From contig JAPYMA010000143.1 of the NCBI GenBank assembly GCA_035041965.1, positions 124,001 through 188,000 on the forward strand: DNA of 64,000 bases. The letters are read 5' to 3'. Under the pieces are notes generated by a model. The model had not been told where the DNA came from, did not search any database, and saw only the letters and a list, made by a program, of their open reading frames with translations. Shown piece after piece: positions 50,871 to 63,900 of this stretch; position 1 is the stretch's first letter, and every line of letters begins with the position of its first letter. A program made the translations under genes and the position numbers. This DNA is from Anisakis pegreffii. Taxonomy: Eukaryota; Nematoda; Chromadorea; Rhabditida; Anisakidae.

Positions 50871-53077
50871 CTCTTCAATTTCAAGGCTAAAATGTGAATT
50901 ACTTGAAGAGTGTGCAAGTAAATGAATGCCTTAATTGAATCCCAATTCTGACAACGCTGTTTTCTTCTCACAAAAAGCATCCTCATCAGCAATACAATAC
51001 GAAACGTACCAATGTAAAACCGTCATCAGTCAAGAAAACTGCAAAATCACTGTGATAAATTAGTAAGTAATAATTGAAATTAGTAATAATTGAAAGTTTT
51101 CTTTTTCTGTTGTGAAAATTGTGAATTATTTCTGTACTTCGGTCCCAATCAAAACGCATTAAATTCGTGAAAAACTCGTTCTACACTAATCCAATTCGAA
51201 CAGAAAAGGTACAGAAATTCCTTGTTTTTGTTTTTTTTTCATTCTTTGCAAATATTCAAATAGTTTCTAAAAATGCTAAGAATAGCATCAACAGGATTTG
51301 GTCGTTTTAGAGATGATGCGAGAATCAATTTGACTTCATTAGCACATTGCAATCTAATTCGGCATCGCTCACAAAATATTAATACAACTAGAGTCCAACT
51401 GCAATACAACAACAGCATGCGCATTTCGCACAGCGATGAATTCCGCAATTTTGCAAACAAATAAATTCCGCCGTAATTTGAGCAAATTCAGTGATTTGAT
51501 CTGTTTTTCTGTCATCTGCATTGCATCGGCCATAATATTGTTTTATTGATATGAACGTTTTTCTGTGCAGCAATGGAGATGTGTAATGAAGATTTTAATG
51601 AGGTTTCAAATTAGAAAACTATCTCGACTGTGTACTGTTGCTCGAAGCTGATCTCATAAAAGAGCTCTTTGAAAACCAGTCAATCGTTATCATCTTCTCG
51701 AAATCGTTAATGGCATTTCTACACACGAACACGAACAGTGTCCAAATCGGAATCTCTGAATGTTTCAAAGAAACAAAGCCACTTACTACGTCGTTAAACA
51801 GTCGTTGTCACAAGAAAGTACATTAACACAACTTGCTATTCGATGCTCTCGATTATATTTCGATTCATTGTTTTTAATGATTGTTATTTACGAGTTCAAA
51901 TTTTCAAATTTTATTTTCCTACTTAACACAATTCAGTGCAAAAAAAGTATCGGATTGGTGGATTGCAGAACTTATATCCAACTAATTTTTTCAACGAAAA
52001 TTGCACTAATTGAATTCATTCATTGCACGATTAAGAAGAATACGCCGAAGTTCTTCTTGCAAATGCTCTCGAAATTGTCGTAAAATTTTACGACAAATAA
52101 TCGCTGGACTATTATTCCATCGAAAATATCATTTAGAAGTAATTCTTCCGGTTTCTCAAGTGTGACCAACTGACAATGAGCACATTATGTCATGAATGAG
52201 ATGAGCACGCTAAGTGGTCAATTACGGAGATGAGTACTAACTATAAGCGATTTGGCAACTTTCAACAAGATTCCCGAGATTGTTCCATCACTAATTCACC
52301 ACTTGGGAATATCGTCATCTATTTCACATAAATTAAGAGCATATCATAAATCACGATCACATTTGCCCTGAAAGAGATAAGGTGCACGCACAGCTCAAGC
52401 AAGTCTCACATATGCTCGATTCTGAAATGAAGACGATCACCTTTGATAATCAATTTGGTGTGAAAAAACCACTATTAAATACGATGGAATTGTTCGTTTT
52501 TGTTGTCGATTCTAATTGTTCCACTTGGATTTACAACTTTCTAAGAGCAGGTTTCCAAATTGTAGGGCGGTACACTTAAAAATCCTCCGAAGGAGTGCCA
52601 TAATTGGCGTATAAAAAGAACTTCGTTTGATGCACCTTTAATCATTTCATATTCAATTTATACGTTCCTTACTGTATTCACTTGTGCTCACGACCAATGA
52701 ATCAGCTAGCTTTACATAAAGTCCTTAATCTTGAGTTCCCGTCCTAAATTTAGGCAAATCCAAATGTCCCACTATAAGGAACTACCAAGATCACGTACGA
52801 CTGCAGACTCAAAATTGCAAAGTTTTTGTAATGATTGGAAGAGAGAAAGTTTTGTGTACAAATAATTGATCATTTCATGAATGTGGACAATACTAGATGA
52901 GTTGGTTTTCGTGCTATATGTCGCAACAGTTTATTTTATGAATGAGAATAGCATCCAATTTGACTCACGATCAGAGCATTCGCATAAAAACTTAACTTGA
53001 TGACCTATAGTTTCAGGATATTTGAGGTTGTCTTTCCACCACCAAGGTATTGCCTAAGGAAAGCTTATGAACTGATA
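50871..53077. other. Spacer before the inhibitor genes
   Basis: A possible third, diverged last-exon-like segment at about 50990-51063 reads SAIQYETYQCKTVIS then ENCKITVIN and a stop, but its phase does not fit exon 1. Frames at about 51606-51829 and 51760-52083 are open but unassigned. A 22-bp perfect palindrome lies at 52075-52096. Confidence 0.35.
52075..52096. repeat. 22-bp perfect palindrome
   Basis: TTGTCGTAAAA followed directly by its own reverse complement, with no spacer. Confidence 0.95.
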
Positions 53078-55875
53078 ATGAGTTCGAAAGCAACAATGAT
53101 ATCGCCAATAGTGTAAGTGACGTCAATATTTCAATTTGCAAGATCTTATTGTTGAAGCAATCATGTATTTCATAGAGTTCCTATAGTTGTGAAATAGTTC
53201 CATCTGTTTTGTAATTCATAATTTTAACTGATTCTCACCAATTTCCATTTTCGCACTAAATGCGCCTTCTCTATTCAGTTCAACTGAATGATCTTATGAT
53301 GATATCTATTCGTCGGAATTCCAGAACTTGAGAACTTAACATCACTGCTCAGAAAACCTGACTGAATTTTCCGGAATTTATCAAATTCGGGCGAAAATTT
53401 TAAGTGAAAAATTGTTATCTTTCAGGATAGCGTTATCAGTTTTATTTGTTATCGGATGTGATGCAAAATGGACTAATCGTAATCACTGTTCAGTATATGT
53501 GAGTGCTGCTGATGTTTACTCCCATTTTATGATTAATTTCAAACTCATCGATCCACACATTGAGTATCTGGATGATTTTTGATTGATTAATAGAATGATT
53601 GGTTTCATTTTGCAGGGTGATCTGCTCTTTGCTCATGGTGTCTTCATACGTAAATTGACAGAAAAAGAAGTGGCTGAAGAGGCGAGATATCAAAGTCAAA
53701 TGAAACACTATCGAAAGGTTGACTGTTTTTTTTTGTGGTGTTCTGAATTCGCACTAGAGTGACCAACTATCAATACAAATTCCAACTGAACATCGCGTTG
53801 AGATACCGTGATATGTTGCCTCTAAAATTTTCTCTCTAGTGTTAAATCGCTACTATCAGGTTTTCACTTTTGCGTAACATGATGACTGATGAGATTTACG
53901 CACTTTACTGCAAGAGAAAATTATCTAAACAGAGCACTCGTTCTGTTGTTGACCGGTACGCATGGAAATTTTGCTAACTTCAACTTTTCAAAACATTGAA
54001 TCATTTTCACCGATTATCAGTGAAAATATCACTGCGATGGGAACTCGTCAGAAATTCGGAAGCAAAAATTATGTGCCGTTTCTCGCACTCTTGAGATGAC
54101 TGAGTGAAGCATGCGATTCATTAAGGAGTGTGTGTGATTCAGTGTAACGAATTTGTGAAAAGAGTAAATTGAAAAATGAGAGCTTGCTTGAAATGATTGA
54201 TCCCTAAATTGAAATGATCTAAGATATCGAAAATATTATTACTTGCTTCGCTAAGTATTGTCGTAGTAAATAAACTCATCCATTCAATTCAACTGAATGA
54301 TCCTGTGATTCCATTCGTCAAAATTCGTGAATTTTACATGCCATGCGGACTGGTTGCATTCGGCATCTCACGAGGCTTTCATGACCAATCAAATATGTCT
54401 CATGTTGTGCGCGACTTCAGGAAGCCAAGAAAGTGTGTGAGGTACGCGTGAATGAAGAATCCAAGGAACCTCTCACGCCCGTATTGCCATCGTTCTGTCA
54501 TCGCTACGATATCACCAAATTTGTTTTCCCCACTTGTTATGTCCTCGTGAGTTACTTTCAAGCCGTCCAAAGGAGGTTCAGCCTCAAGATAGTTCGAGAA
54601 ATTTTCGACACTCGCATTATTAAATCGTTCTATTTTCGAATTGACTTTCATTCCATCCCAACTTTCATGCAAATTAAGCTATTTTTTAGCATTTTGATAT
54701 TAACTGATTGCTATATTTTGTTTCTGGCATGTTTTTATCATGATTCGTGCAATCCGTATCACAAACACTTCATTCGGTACTCTTCCTCAGATATTTAATT
54801 AGTCACATTTTTAAGAACGATATCGTTTATGTTCGCGGTAGACGTGTTTACAAGCTGACGACAAATGAAACGTACGAAATGAAGGAATACATGATCCAGT
54901 CAAAACATCATGACGTTTATTTGAAGAATAAATGGAAGCAGGTTTAGTTTCGATCAATGTGTGCCCTTCATTCTGACACGTGAATACCGTATTTCAAATC
55001 GATGCAGTCTTTCTGAGGCTGGAATTCTTGAAAGTATCCAAAACCGTCGCACTTATTCTTAGAACAATATGAGCAAGGCAGTTCGTATTAATGGTTTATA
55101 CCCTTCTTACTCAAGACCATTTTCCGTGAATCAACAACAAAAAGAACTTCAGGATGTTGGAATGGGACCGTATGTGAACATAACCGAGGTAGCTAAACCG
55201 AAAGTACCAGATGTTTGCGGTAAACGTGACTCAATAACTACATCAACTACGACGACCACAGTGTCCAATCCTTCTTCACAACAATACCCATCTTACTCTA
55301 CCAGTACTGCAAGCCCTCCCCGGCAACAGTTTCAGACTTACCATTATTCTACGGCCAGTACCGCCGGCCAAACCTCGCAGCAAAATTCCGCTTCTCAATC
55401 CTCTGCTAGTGGCGGCACTAACTCTGCCTCGCAACAAAATTACGCCTATCAATACTCCGTTAGTGGCCCTAACCCGGCATCGCAACCAAATCAGGCTTCC
55501 CAGGCCTCTGTCAATAGTGCAAGCACTCCGTCACAACAAAGCCAGACTCGTCAACCCTCCACTAGTTATACCAACCCTTCCAGCCAACCCTCCACGAGCC
55601 TCACCAACCCTTCCAGCCAACCCTCTACGAGTCAGACCTACCCTTCCAGTCAACCCTCCACGAACCAGACCTACCCTTCCAGTCAACCCTCTACGAGCCA
55701 GACCTACCCTTCCAGTCAACCCTCTACGAACCAGACCTACCCTTCCAGTCAACCCTCTACGAGTCAGACCAACCCATCCGCACACCAGTATCCAGCTTAT
55801 TACTACTCTACAACTACCACCAATCGTCCCACACCACACTATGAACCTTTCACGTACTCCACCCGTACAGTTTAA
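53078..55875 (+). CDS. Pepsin-inhibitor-3-like (aspin) secreted protein with mucin-like tail
   Basis: A secreted protein of the nematode aspartic-protease-inhibitor family (Ascaris PI-3/aspin type). Six exons join to 424 residues: 53078-53112, 53426-53498, 53616-53717, 54421-54546, 54816-54941, 55063-55875; phases 2,0,0,0,0. The signal peptide is MSSKATMISPIVIALSVLFV plus IGCDA. Repeat 1 is HCSVY then GDLLFAHGVFIRKLTEKE; the linker carries PVLPSFCHRYDITKF; repeat 2 is FPTCYVL then NDIVYVRGRRVYKLTTNE. The order C-x-V-x, then xxxLF..+.IR.LT..E, linker P.FC, C-x-V is the aspin arrangement. The last exon is one 813-base block: about 60 mixed residues, then a Ser/Thr/Gln/Pro-rich tail with 11-residue repeats (YPSSQPSTSQT, YPSSQPSTNQT), likely O-glycosylated. 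That tail is not part of classical aspin. Whether it inhibits pepsin or cathepsin is untested. The start has a TTTCAG acceptor 61 bases upstream and a 2-codon upstream ORF. Confidence 0.82.
55555..55775 (+). repeat. 33-bp minisatellite coding the Ser/Pro/Gln/Thr tail
   Basis: In-frame 33-base units of the type CCTTCCAGTCAACCCTC..., coding 11-residue repeats PSSQPST[SN]QTY. About seven copies with alternating SQT and NQT. The NQT copies make N-glycosylation sequons. Confidence 0.9.
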
Positions 55876-56023
55876 GGAAGTCCATTTCCAGATGTTTCGA
55901 TACATCAAACAGTTATGAAAGAGGGATGAATAGAGAAACTTTCTTTGCTGACTTGCTTACTTTCTATTGCTTCGTAAAGGACATTATTCACACTTTCTTT
56001 CATTTCGATTCAGCGATCGAGTC

Positions 56024-56029
56024 AATAAA
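56024..56029 (+). terminator. Poly(A) signal AATAAA
   Basis: First AATAAA after the stop at 55875, giving a 3' UTR of about 160-170 bases. Confidence 0.55.
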
Positions 56030-56543
56030 TCTAATGTAATTCCTTGCTTCTTCATGTTCGTTGAAGTTGGAATCAATTCCAAAGCAGTTCGTTCTGCTAT
56101 TCGATAATATCTCATCATTTTGCAGCATTTCTGTTTTCTTTAACATTCTTGTTGTTGAACGAATAATTGATTTTACTGTGGTGGTGCTACGATGATCTAG
56201 CAGACGTAGTTCAGGACTTTTCCAATTGAAATTTTCACTATACTGCTTATTGCGTTTATCAGAACAATCGCTTTGTTCTATCCAACTGAGCGATTTGCCC
56301 ATTTTTATTTGGGCATTTTTGAAACTACTTATGAAAAGGAATCCTTCAATAGGTGCAACTTTCGTGTTAGTAATCGATTTAGAGACGTTGATTTTCGAGA
56401 CTAGCGCATTGTGATGCATAGATATCAGTCAAATTAGATGCTTTTGTTAGTAACGTTAGTTATGGTTCGAGTCTTTGCTTACTGTCATCAAAGGGCGTTC
56501 TTTTATCGTATCTGTTAGTATGAACAACACAAATATGAATTTC

Positions 56544-56545
56544 AG
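56544..56545 (+). promoter_or_regulatory. Probable trans-splice acceptor for the second inhibitor gene
   Basis: ATGAATTTCAG lies 29 bases before the ATG at 56575 with no plausible upstream exon. The spacing is typical of spliced-leader addition in nematodes. This is inference from position. Confidence 0.4.
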
Positions 56546-56574
56546 ATTCCTTACCTATCATTTACTATCGCAAG

Positions 56575-58894
56575 ATGCTCTCAACGTTAAAAGTGTAAGA
56601 GTTTTGCATGTTTTTATTCCCACTGAATCTGAACAAAATCATATTTTATGGGTATATGTGATACTGAAATCCCACTTTTAGTCGCTCGTTTCCATTTGTT
56701 TTTGCTTTCCTGAAAACCACACGAGAATGAGGATATAATGACGATAGCAAAATTGTTTTGTTTTGGCAAAAACATTCGAAGATTTATCTGACAGTGAATT
56801 AACAAAAAATGATGTCTGCTTGAAGACAGAAATTTGTCAAGAAAAAAAGTTGATATTCATTTATTTCAGCTTATTTCTGGTAATCTCAGTGCTATCAACA
56901 GTTGATGGCTACATCGATATATTCAAACTTAGCAACGTCGAGAACTGTATCGTGAAGGTATGAACTGAACAGGATTTCAGCTCTCGTGATGTGTCTCACA
57001 CGATAAACTCCTCTGCTAATATGAATAGCCATGAATGACGATTTCAGATTTTTCATCTCCTCAACTCTTTCAATTGTTAGGTGATAAGTGCATTCCAACT
57101 CAGAAATTTCTATTACCAGAACTACCTGATGCCATATACATGTTGTATCAATTCGCTTCACATCTTGAAGACAATTCAGCTCGTAAATGCCAATCTACCG
57201 AAACGCACGCTAAACAGTCTTTTCACAGTGCTGTCTTTTCCACTGATCCATAGCGCGAGTGCATGTGATTTGTCGATCACTCGGAATCGGAATGTGTTTT
57301 AAGAGGTTTCGTTTTGTTGCAGAACGGTACAAAGTTGTTTTCCGGAACAATTTACATCCGTCACCTGAATGCAACCGAGCAGATTGAGGAAAAGCAATAT
57401 CAAGAAGCGCTTCGAGCCTGGAATAATGTTACTTTTGTTTTAGTGTTGTTTAAATGCCATCAATACTTCCAGTAATTTTCATTATTATTTGAATCAGCGA
57501 CGAAATGAGTGAGTATCTTCATAGATCATGCGATGCATCAAAGAAATATTATTACATGAAATTTGGTAGTGATCTTCAAATGGTTCTGAAGGGAGAGTCA
57601 TTCTAAGGATTCCCTATTGAACAAGAGCAATTGCTCTTTTAATCGGCTCTTAATTTGGATCGCAAGAAAAGTTTTGAATGCTTATAAGAATGCGAAAAAA
57701 GATGCTTTCGCTTAATAACCGTTTTCGAAAGTAAATTATTGTATGAAGATGTTCGGGTTCAAAATTATAGTCTAAGCTGACGATTAGAGGTGTGAAAGTG
57801 TCTCTTCGCATTTCGTGTAGTATCGATGAATTGCCCAACTTAATTTCTAGGCATCAGCGAAATTTCTCGAAGACTTTGAACAAAACAACAGAACCACTCC
57901 TGAGGACTTTGAATGGCCATTCGTTCCGGCCAGTCGCTCATTTTGCTTTGGCGTTGATGTGACACAATACAATCTCTCCAGATGTGTTATAGTTGTAAGT
58001 TCTGAGCTGTTAAAATACTGAATGATGAGTGACTGTGACTGCGGTCACCGAATCCTTATATAGTTAATGGGTTGGAATTTTTATAGTTAATGGGTTGTTT
58101 AGCGAGTTCAATTACAAAATTCGTTGAAATACGATTGACTCTTCACCCTTTTAAAATCAATTGTAAAAAGAGTAAATTTTGATAGAGCGACATGAATTGT
58201 TTTATTTGCATACTCTCTAAAATATGTTCTTATGAGATCGTTCAAAAATTTGGTTCAAGGAAGAGTAGCAAAAATTGAAGGAAAAGAAGCCTTTTGGAAG
58301 GCATAATACGACATCTTCTCTGCGCCGATACACTTGAGCTTAAAAATGTTGACATTGTTGATTCAATTTGTTCAGCAGTTGATCGTGTTATCGCAGGAGA
58401 AACTTCATTATTAACACATGAGGAGTGATTTCAGAATAACGTTGCGTATTTCTATGGTAAAGAACCAAGACATCTAAGTGATGAGCAAATTAAAAGATTT
58501 GAACAATACGCAAAAGAATTGGAGACGTATGGAATCTATTTGTACGAGAACGCAATGCAGGTTCGTTTGTGAATGTACGATTCCGTAGTTGGAATCTTTT
58601 TCGGAACTCACCTCTTGCATTTTGCTGCCAACAATAAATTCAAATCTCAGATATTACAATTAGATTAATGCGAGTATTCTATCGTCGGACATTGGTCAAA
58701 TGATCGAATGACGGCTGAATTAGATATTGTGTATCAAGATATAAACTATTTCATTGCATATGTATGAGTTGAGTTAGAGAACCCTAAGGAAACGTTTCGC
58801 AATCTCTTTGCTCTCATAGTCAAAGCAATTGGTTTTCGATTTGAGCTCCGGTTGTCTACAAATCCCTTTCCACACTTCGAACACGGTGGATTAA
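56575..58894 (+). CDS. Pepsin-inhibitor-3-like (aspin) secreted protein, paralog
   Basis: Tandem paralog of the gene ending at 55875, on the same strand. The exons 56575-56594, 56870-56957, 57323-57427, 57851-57994, 58435-58560 and 58820-58894 give 185 residues with the same intron phases (2,0,0,0,0). The signal peptide is MLSTLKVLFLVISVLSTVDG. Repeat 1 is ENCIVK then NGTKLFSGTIYIRHLNATE; the linker has FVPASRSFCFGVDVTQ; repeat 2 is LSRCVIV then NNVAYFYGKEPRHLSDEQ. Exon 5 has exactly 42 codons in both genes. NGT, NAT and NRT are possible glycosylation sites. Exon 3 uses a weak donor (AAT/GTTACT). The last exon is uncertain: the 58820 acceptor gives SKQLVFDLSSGCLQIPF and a stop at 58894; a TTTGAG acceptor near 58845 would instead run LRLSTNPFPHFEHGG to a stop at 59037. 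No mucin-like tail is seen. Confidence 0.77.
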
Positions 58895-60971
58895 ATGAAT
58901 TTCGGAAAAATTCCGAGAGCTTTTCAAATCATCCCTATGGTGCTAGTGATAAGCAAAATGAGGTATGGCCATGGATTACGTTTGATCACAGGCTTAGACT
59001 GAAGCTCATAGCGAGAAATCATCTGATTGGTCAATAGTTACCCCACTCCGGTGTGAAACCATCATATACTCATTTCATGAATACCTCACCCTCTGTAGAA
59101 GCGTCAGTCGAAACCTAAATCCGAATATAATCGATCGCCATATTTCAATCTGATTGCTGATACTTTCTTGAATCATTATCGAAGCACTATTGTGATCATT
59201 CTTATTTCAAACATTACAGAAGCGTGGCAAAACCATCAGATCACAACTTACACCAGTGTCCGCTCCACAGAAGCCAACGTCCATCTGTGACGAGATTCAT
59301 GCTTTCACGCAATAACCAAGCACCTACCTAGCAACTTCTCTCTCTCTGAAAAAGTATTCACAACTGATAGGATTCTGATTCGAGTACAGATTGAATTTGT
59401 GACCTAAACAAACAATCGCCTGCAGTGTATTGGTGGCCTTTGAATGATGATCGGCAAATAAATTAAATTTCGTCAAACTGTTTCGATGCTCTTCACCTAT
59501 CAGTTTGCACTGCAATGAATGATCACGTTCCTAGATTTCTCAACCCCGATAGATTTTCTTAGGTCAATCATGAAAGTGTTTCTGTTCATCGACAATTCTA
59601 GTTACCGTCCATTTAATTATCTTAAGCATTCAATTAATTCATTTCCGAATGCTAAAACAAGTTGAAAATTTTACAGTTTATTATTATTATATAAAAGAAT
59701 GACAATTACAAGGACAAAAAATCATCAGCAACAATCAGGCAAATGAAATAATGACAGAAACTGAAAAGACAAAAAAAAATCGTCCTGTCAAAATATTCTG
59801 CAAGCACAGCTACAACTCTTTCTACAATTGATATGATAACATCAAAGTTCACCGCTTTATCAAGACTGCGATGCGATGAAGTGAATATGTAATGGAATGA
59901 TACAGTTGACAACTATTCAACGAAAAATGTCAAGAAGAAGCTAAATGTTGTAATCGCGGATTCTTCTCACTCAAATGATAATTATGAAAACTGAAGTAAT
60001 AAACCATTTACAGTGATGATTTGAACGAACACATTAACTGAATACAATAAACAAATCCTCTACATTTCGCCAGACCGCATTACTGGTATAATCGAAAAAC
60101 AAATTATTTCAAACGGCAGCTCAAAAAAATTTCTTACAAAATCCAACGTGAAAAATCAACTACTACTCAACAACGAACAGTTTGCTACGAAAAACGATAA
60201 AAGCTGAAATGAAATTTAAAGATATTACTACTTTTTGCATTAACACCTGAATATTACCGCAAATCAACTGAAATGAAAAGCGCTAAGGATAAAACTGGCA
60301 TCAATGTTGACGATAAAATGATACAAGGATGATAAGAACTGACACAATTCACAATCTGTCTCGATAATGCACATTCGGAATTTGAAAAAAAGTCGCTGAG
60401 AGACCTGCCGAATTTCTCTCCTTTACTCAAAAAAGTTTGGAAAAATGCAAGATCAAATGCAATATTACAGTCTCGTTACTATGGAGGTGAATGTAAATTA
60501 ATAATAACGATGAAAGACGAACAGTAATCATGATCAAACAACACTGATGACAACGATAAGAACGTGCAAACATCATTAAATATACTAACATAGCAAAAAA
60601 ACGCATGTTATTAAGAAATGCTGATGTATATCCCTCAGCAAACTATTTTGCGATATACTAATTAAATATCATCAGTTTTGAGATACCGAAACTACTTGTT
60701 CGATGCACGAAGCCCTCGACGTTTCGTGACATTTGTTACTTTCTTTGTATTTTCTTCGAACGAATCCTGCAATTTACTTATTTCAATCGCTCAACGAATC
60801 AAATTCAACTGTGATTTCAATCACATATTAACAAAAACTTTCAATCGCTTTTTGCATTGTACACAAACACGTGAAACATTCCATGGGCAACTGCTTGATA
60901 TTCAATTGGAATCTGTAGAGGTGAATTGAACTGAATCATTCGAAAATGTTGATTTGTTCAAGAACCAATGG
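58895..60971. other. Convergent intergenic region
   Basis: It lies between the 3' ends of the inhibitor gene (plus) and the kinesin gene (minus) and must hold both 3' UTRs. AATAAA at 59457-59462 (plus) is a distant candidate signal. Otherwise AT-rich with no gene seen. Confidence 0.5.
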
Positions 60972-63900
60972 CTAATGAACCTGTTCATCGTCCATTTCAG
61001 GCACATCCTCCAATTTGGGACGAACTCCCTTCAACGTTTGTGGTGAAAGTACATTTGATGGAATCTCGAGGAGTGATTCGCGTGGCTGCAATAAATATTG
61101 ATAACTTCAGGCGGAGAAAAATTTGTCTAAACATCCCGAATAATGTTACAAAATGAACTTTGAAAGAAAATTTGCATACATCGCATCTTCAGGATCTCGG
61201 ATAATGCCTCGGTTTTCATTTATGACAAGTAAAATGCGAAGTAGGCAAAAAAACAATACGTACTCCAAAGTTAATATCACCTTGAATATAACTAACTATA
61301 TCCATGAAAACACAACAACATACTATGTTGTTATTTTGCAACGATATTTTTGAAAACGCATCATCTCTGAAACAAATCATGATACAATGATAAAAACTCA
61401 CTCGAAAGAAGCTGCGACGTTTTGGTGATGCACCTTCAGACCATTGCTTAACAAGTTTGTCTGCGTCTGGAATTTCGACAGCTTCAGTTGGGAACTCACG
61501 AGCCACACGCACTGGTGTTTCACCTATAAACAGTTCATTCAATCGCAATCACTATAATAATGTTTAAGAAAAATACACTCATTTTGCAAGTGTATAAACT
61601 ACCTCGAAGAGTGCTTCAACGATTCAATCTTGACTGAATCAATAAATAAAGTTTGCCAACTTAATCTCGATTCGCCCATCAAAACGCTCAGTTTCACGCA
61701 AAAACTTAACCTCCCAAATGTAGAAGAATTCCGAATCAGGCTGGAGGTCCAGCAAAAGCGAAACAAGCTCATAGTAAAATACCACATAATCAGTGAAAAT
61801 TACCTGATTTTACAGCTCGCTGATATTTATCGCAAACGAACTCATCTAACATTCCATGCGTTGCGATCAATTGATTTGTCACTTCTTCTGTGCCCGTTTC
61901 ATTGCTGGATGCCTATAAAATAAAATTTTGATGCAACATTTTGCATTCAGCTAAAAGCCTTCTCGTTCATAACCGAATGCAATTGAGCCAAACGAATGGC
62001 TCTGTCGCTCTTGCGCTTGTCCTTTTTTTGATGCTTACAATTAGCATTCACATTGCAAAAAAAGTCACCATTGAAGCTTTGGAGACTGGTTCAGGTCAAA
62101 ATAATAGCAATGAAAAAATCTATAAGAAGCTCTTAAAAAGCACAAGAAATTATGATAGAAGAAAGTGAATCGAAGCACCATCGAGTTTGCCGTGTCCATA
62201 ACCGTGGTGTTCACATCCTTGAGCATGTCGACCAGATCATTAACTCGCCTGTTCATTGCTTCAGACTGTGAATTTGTTGAGTCGATAATCTAAAACAAAA
62301 TTTCGTATTGTACTGCTTTTTTGTTGCCTAGTAACAGTTCGCCATTGTCCATGCCACTCATGGAATACAATTCGAGGCATGTTTAAGCTCCACATCCTTC
62401 AAAGACTCTCATCAACTGATAAACAAGTGTAATCGTTTTGCATGCCCAACAAATAGAAACATAACCTACACTTACAGATTACATGTACGAATATGAAATT
62501 GATAAGAAATAGTATCATTTGAAAATAAGTATCATGAAAAGTTACCAAAGTGCTGCACTGCTCGACATGTGACTTCATCGAATCATGCTGTGCGATCAAG
62601 TGCTCTTTTTTGTTGACGATGTCCGCCCTTAGAGACTGCTCTGTCTGAAGTGTTACTACTGTTTTATTGACTTTCTCTCAGAGTCACGCCAATAATCAAT
62701 TTGCAACATATCAACAACAATAAGTAAACTATAACGAACAATATATCACGAAAGTGTGACAATCTTGTTGATTCTTAAAAATGATTATAAAAGTATCAGT
62801 CTTGAGAGTAAAAATGACTATAACATACCGATTTGAAGCGGTTTTCAATTTCGCTGTATTCTATCGAAGCCCCTCCGACCGCATCGCGCAACCTTGTCAG
62901 TTCATCTTTACCGGACTTTATACAGGCCAGTTGATTATCGCTGAATGTTTGCTCAACCTGATGACGTTGGTCGAATTCTTCCTGAATGGCAACGTTCGAT
63001 TCAGAAATCATCGCCTTCATCACCTCGTACATCTGCAGCACCTTTTTGTCCGCTTCCTCTAATCGTTTACGTCGTTCATCTGCCCACTTCGCATTCATTT
63101 CTTCTTGCGTTTTCCGCTAAAAGGCAGATAATAAATATCACTCGGAAAGTTAATGTTCCAATTGAAATTGCAAATAATCAACATTAAGGCATCATCCACT
63201 TTTCATTTGCGCAGTTTTCCATGTTGCAAAATAGTTTTTTCTTAACGTATCACCACCCTTATTTCTTTGTATTTTTTCGACAGTCTCACCGAACCACAAC
63301 AACCATCACAATTTCGCCCAAGTTCACATTATACTAAATCTAATTTTACTTTCACTTCGAATATCCTCTTCAGACCAACAATTCACTTAATTTTCATCAA
63401 GAAAAGTAAGCGAAATAAAGCCAAAGTGATCAGACTGTCAGCAGTATATCATATGACATATTCTGCTTTGATGATTTCATCCTTCTCAAGATGAATCGGC
63501 AAGAGAAGACAATTACACACAGGATCTGTTGAATGGTTCCATAAATATAACATTATCAGTGCGATCGATAGTTAATCAAAGAATCACAAACTAACACGCT
63601 CTTCAACTGAACTACATAATGTGCAGTGTTGTTGAGTGAGTACTGCGAAGCCTTCGTTCATACGATCAGATAAAGTTTTGAAGATGTTTTCACATTGATT
63701 ATTCAGCTGATCCAACGACATCTGCAACTTTCATTTGATTCATTCATTACTTTCAACGAACATCTAATCCAAATACTCCAGACGCTTTACAACAGTTCAT
63801 TTTATCGTGTACGATAAACTATTTAAGAAAAAAAATCAACACAATTCCATAGCTAGTAAGGCACGATGAAAGTACACCACTTTATCACTATATCACATAA

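Noticed and set aside
50990..51063. Third alternative last exon of the small secreted protein
   Set aside because: Some Cys/Asn resemblance, but the acceptor phase (1) does not match exon 1 (phase 0) and the NCMPNSIKC core is absent.
55276..55918. Other-frame proteins across the mucin-like tail (169 codons plus, 125 codons minus)
   Set aside because: They are shadows of the in-frame 33-base minisatellite; the SQPST frame continues from the upstream inhibitor exons in the correct phase.
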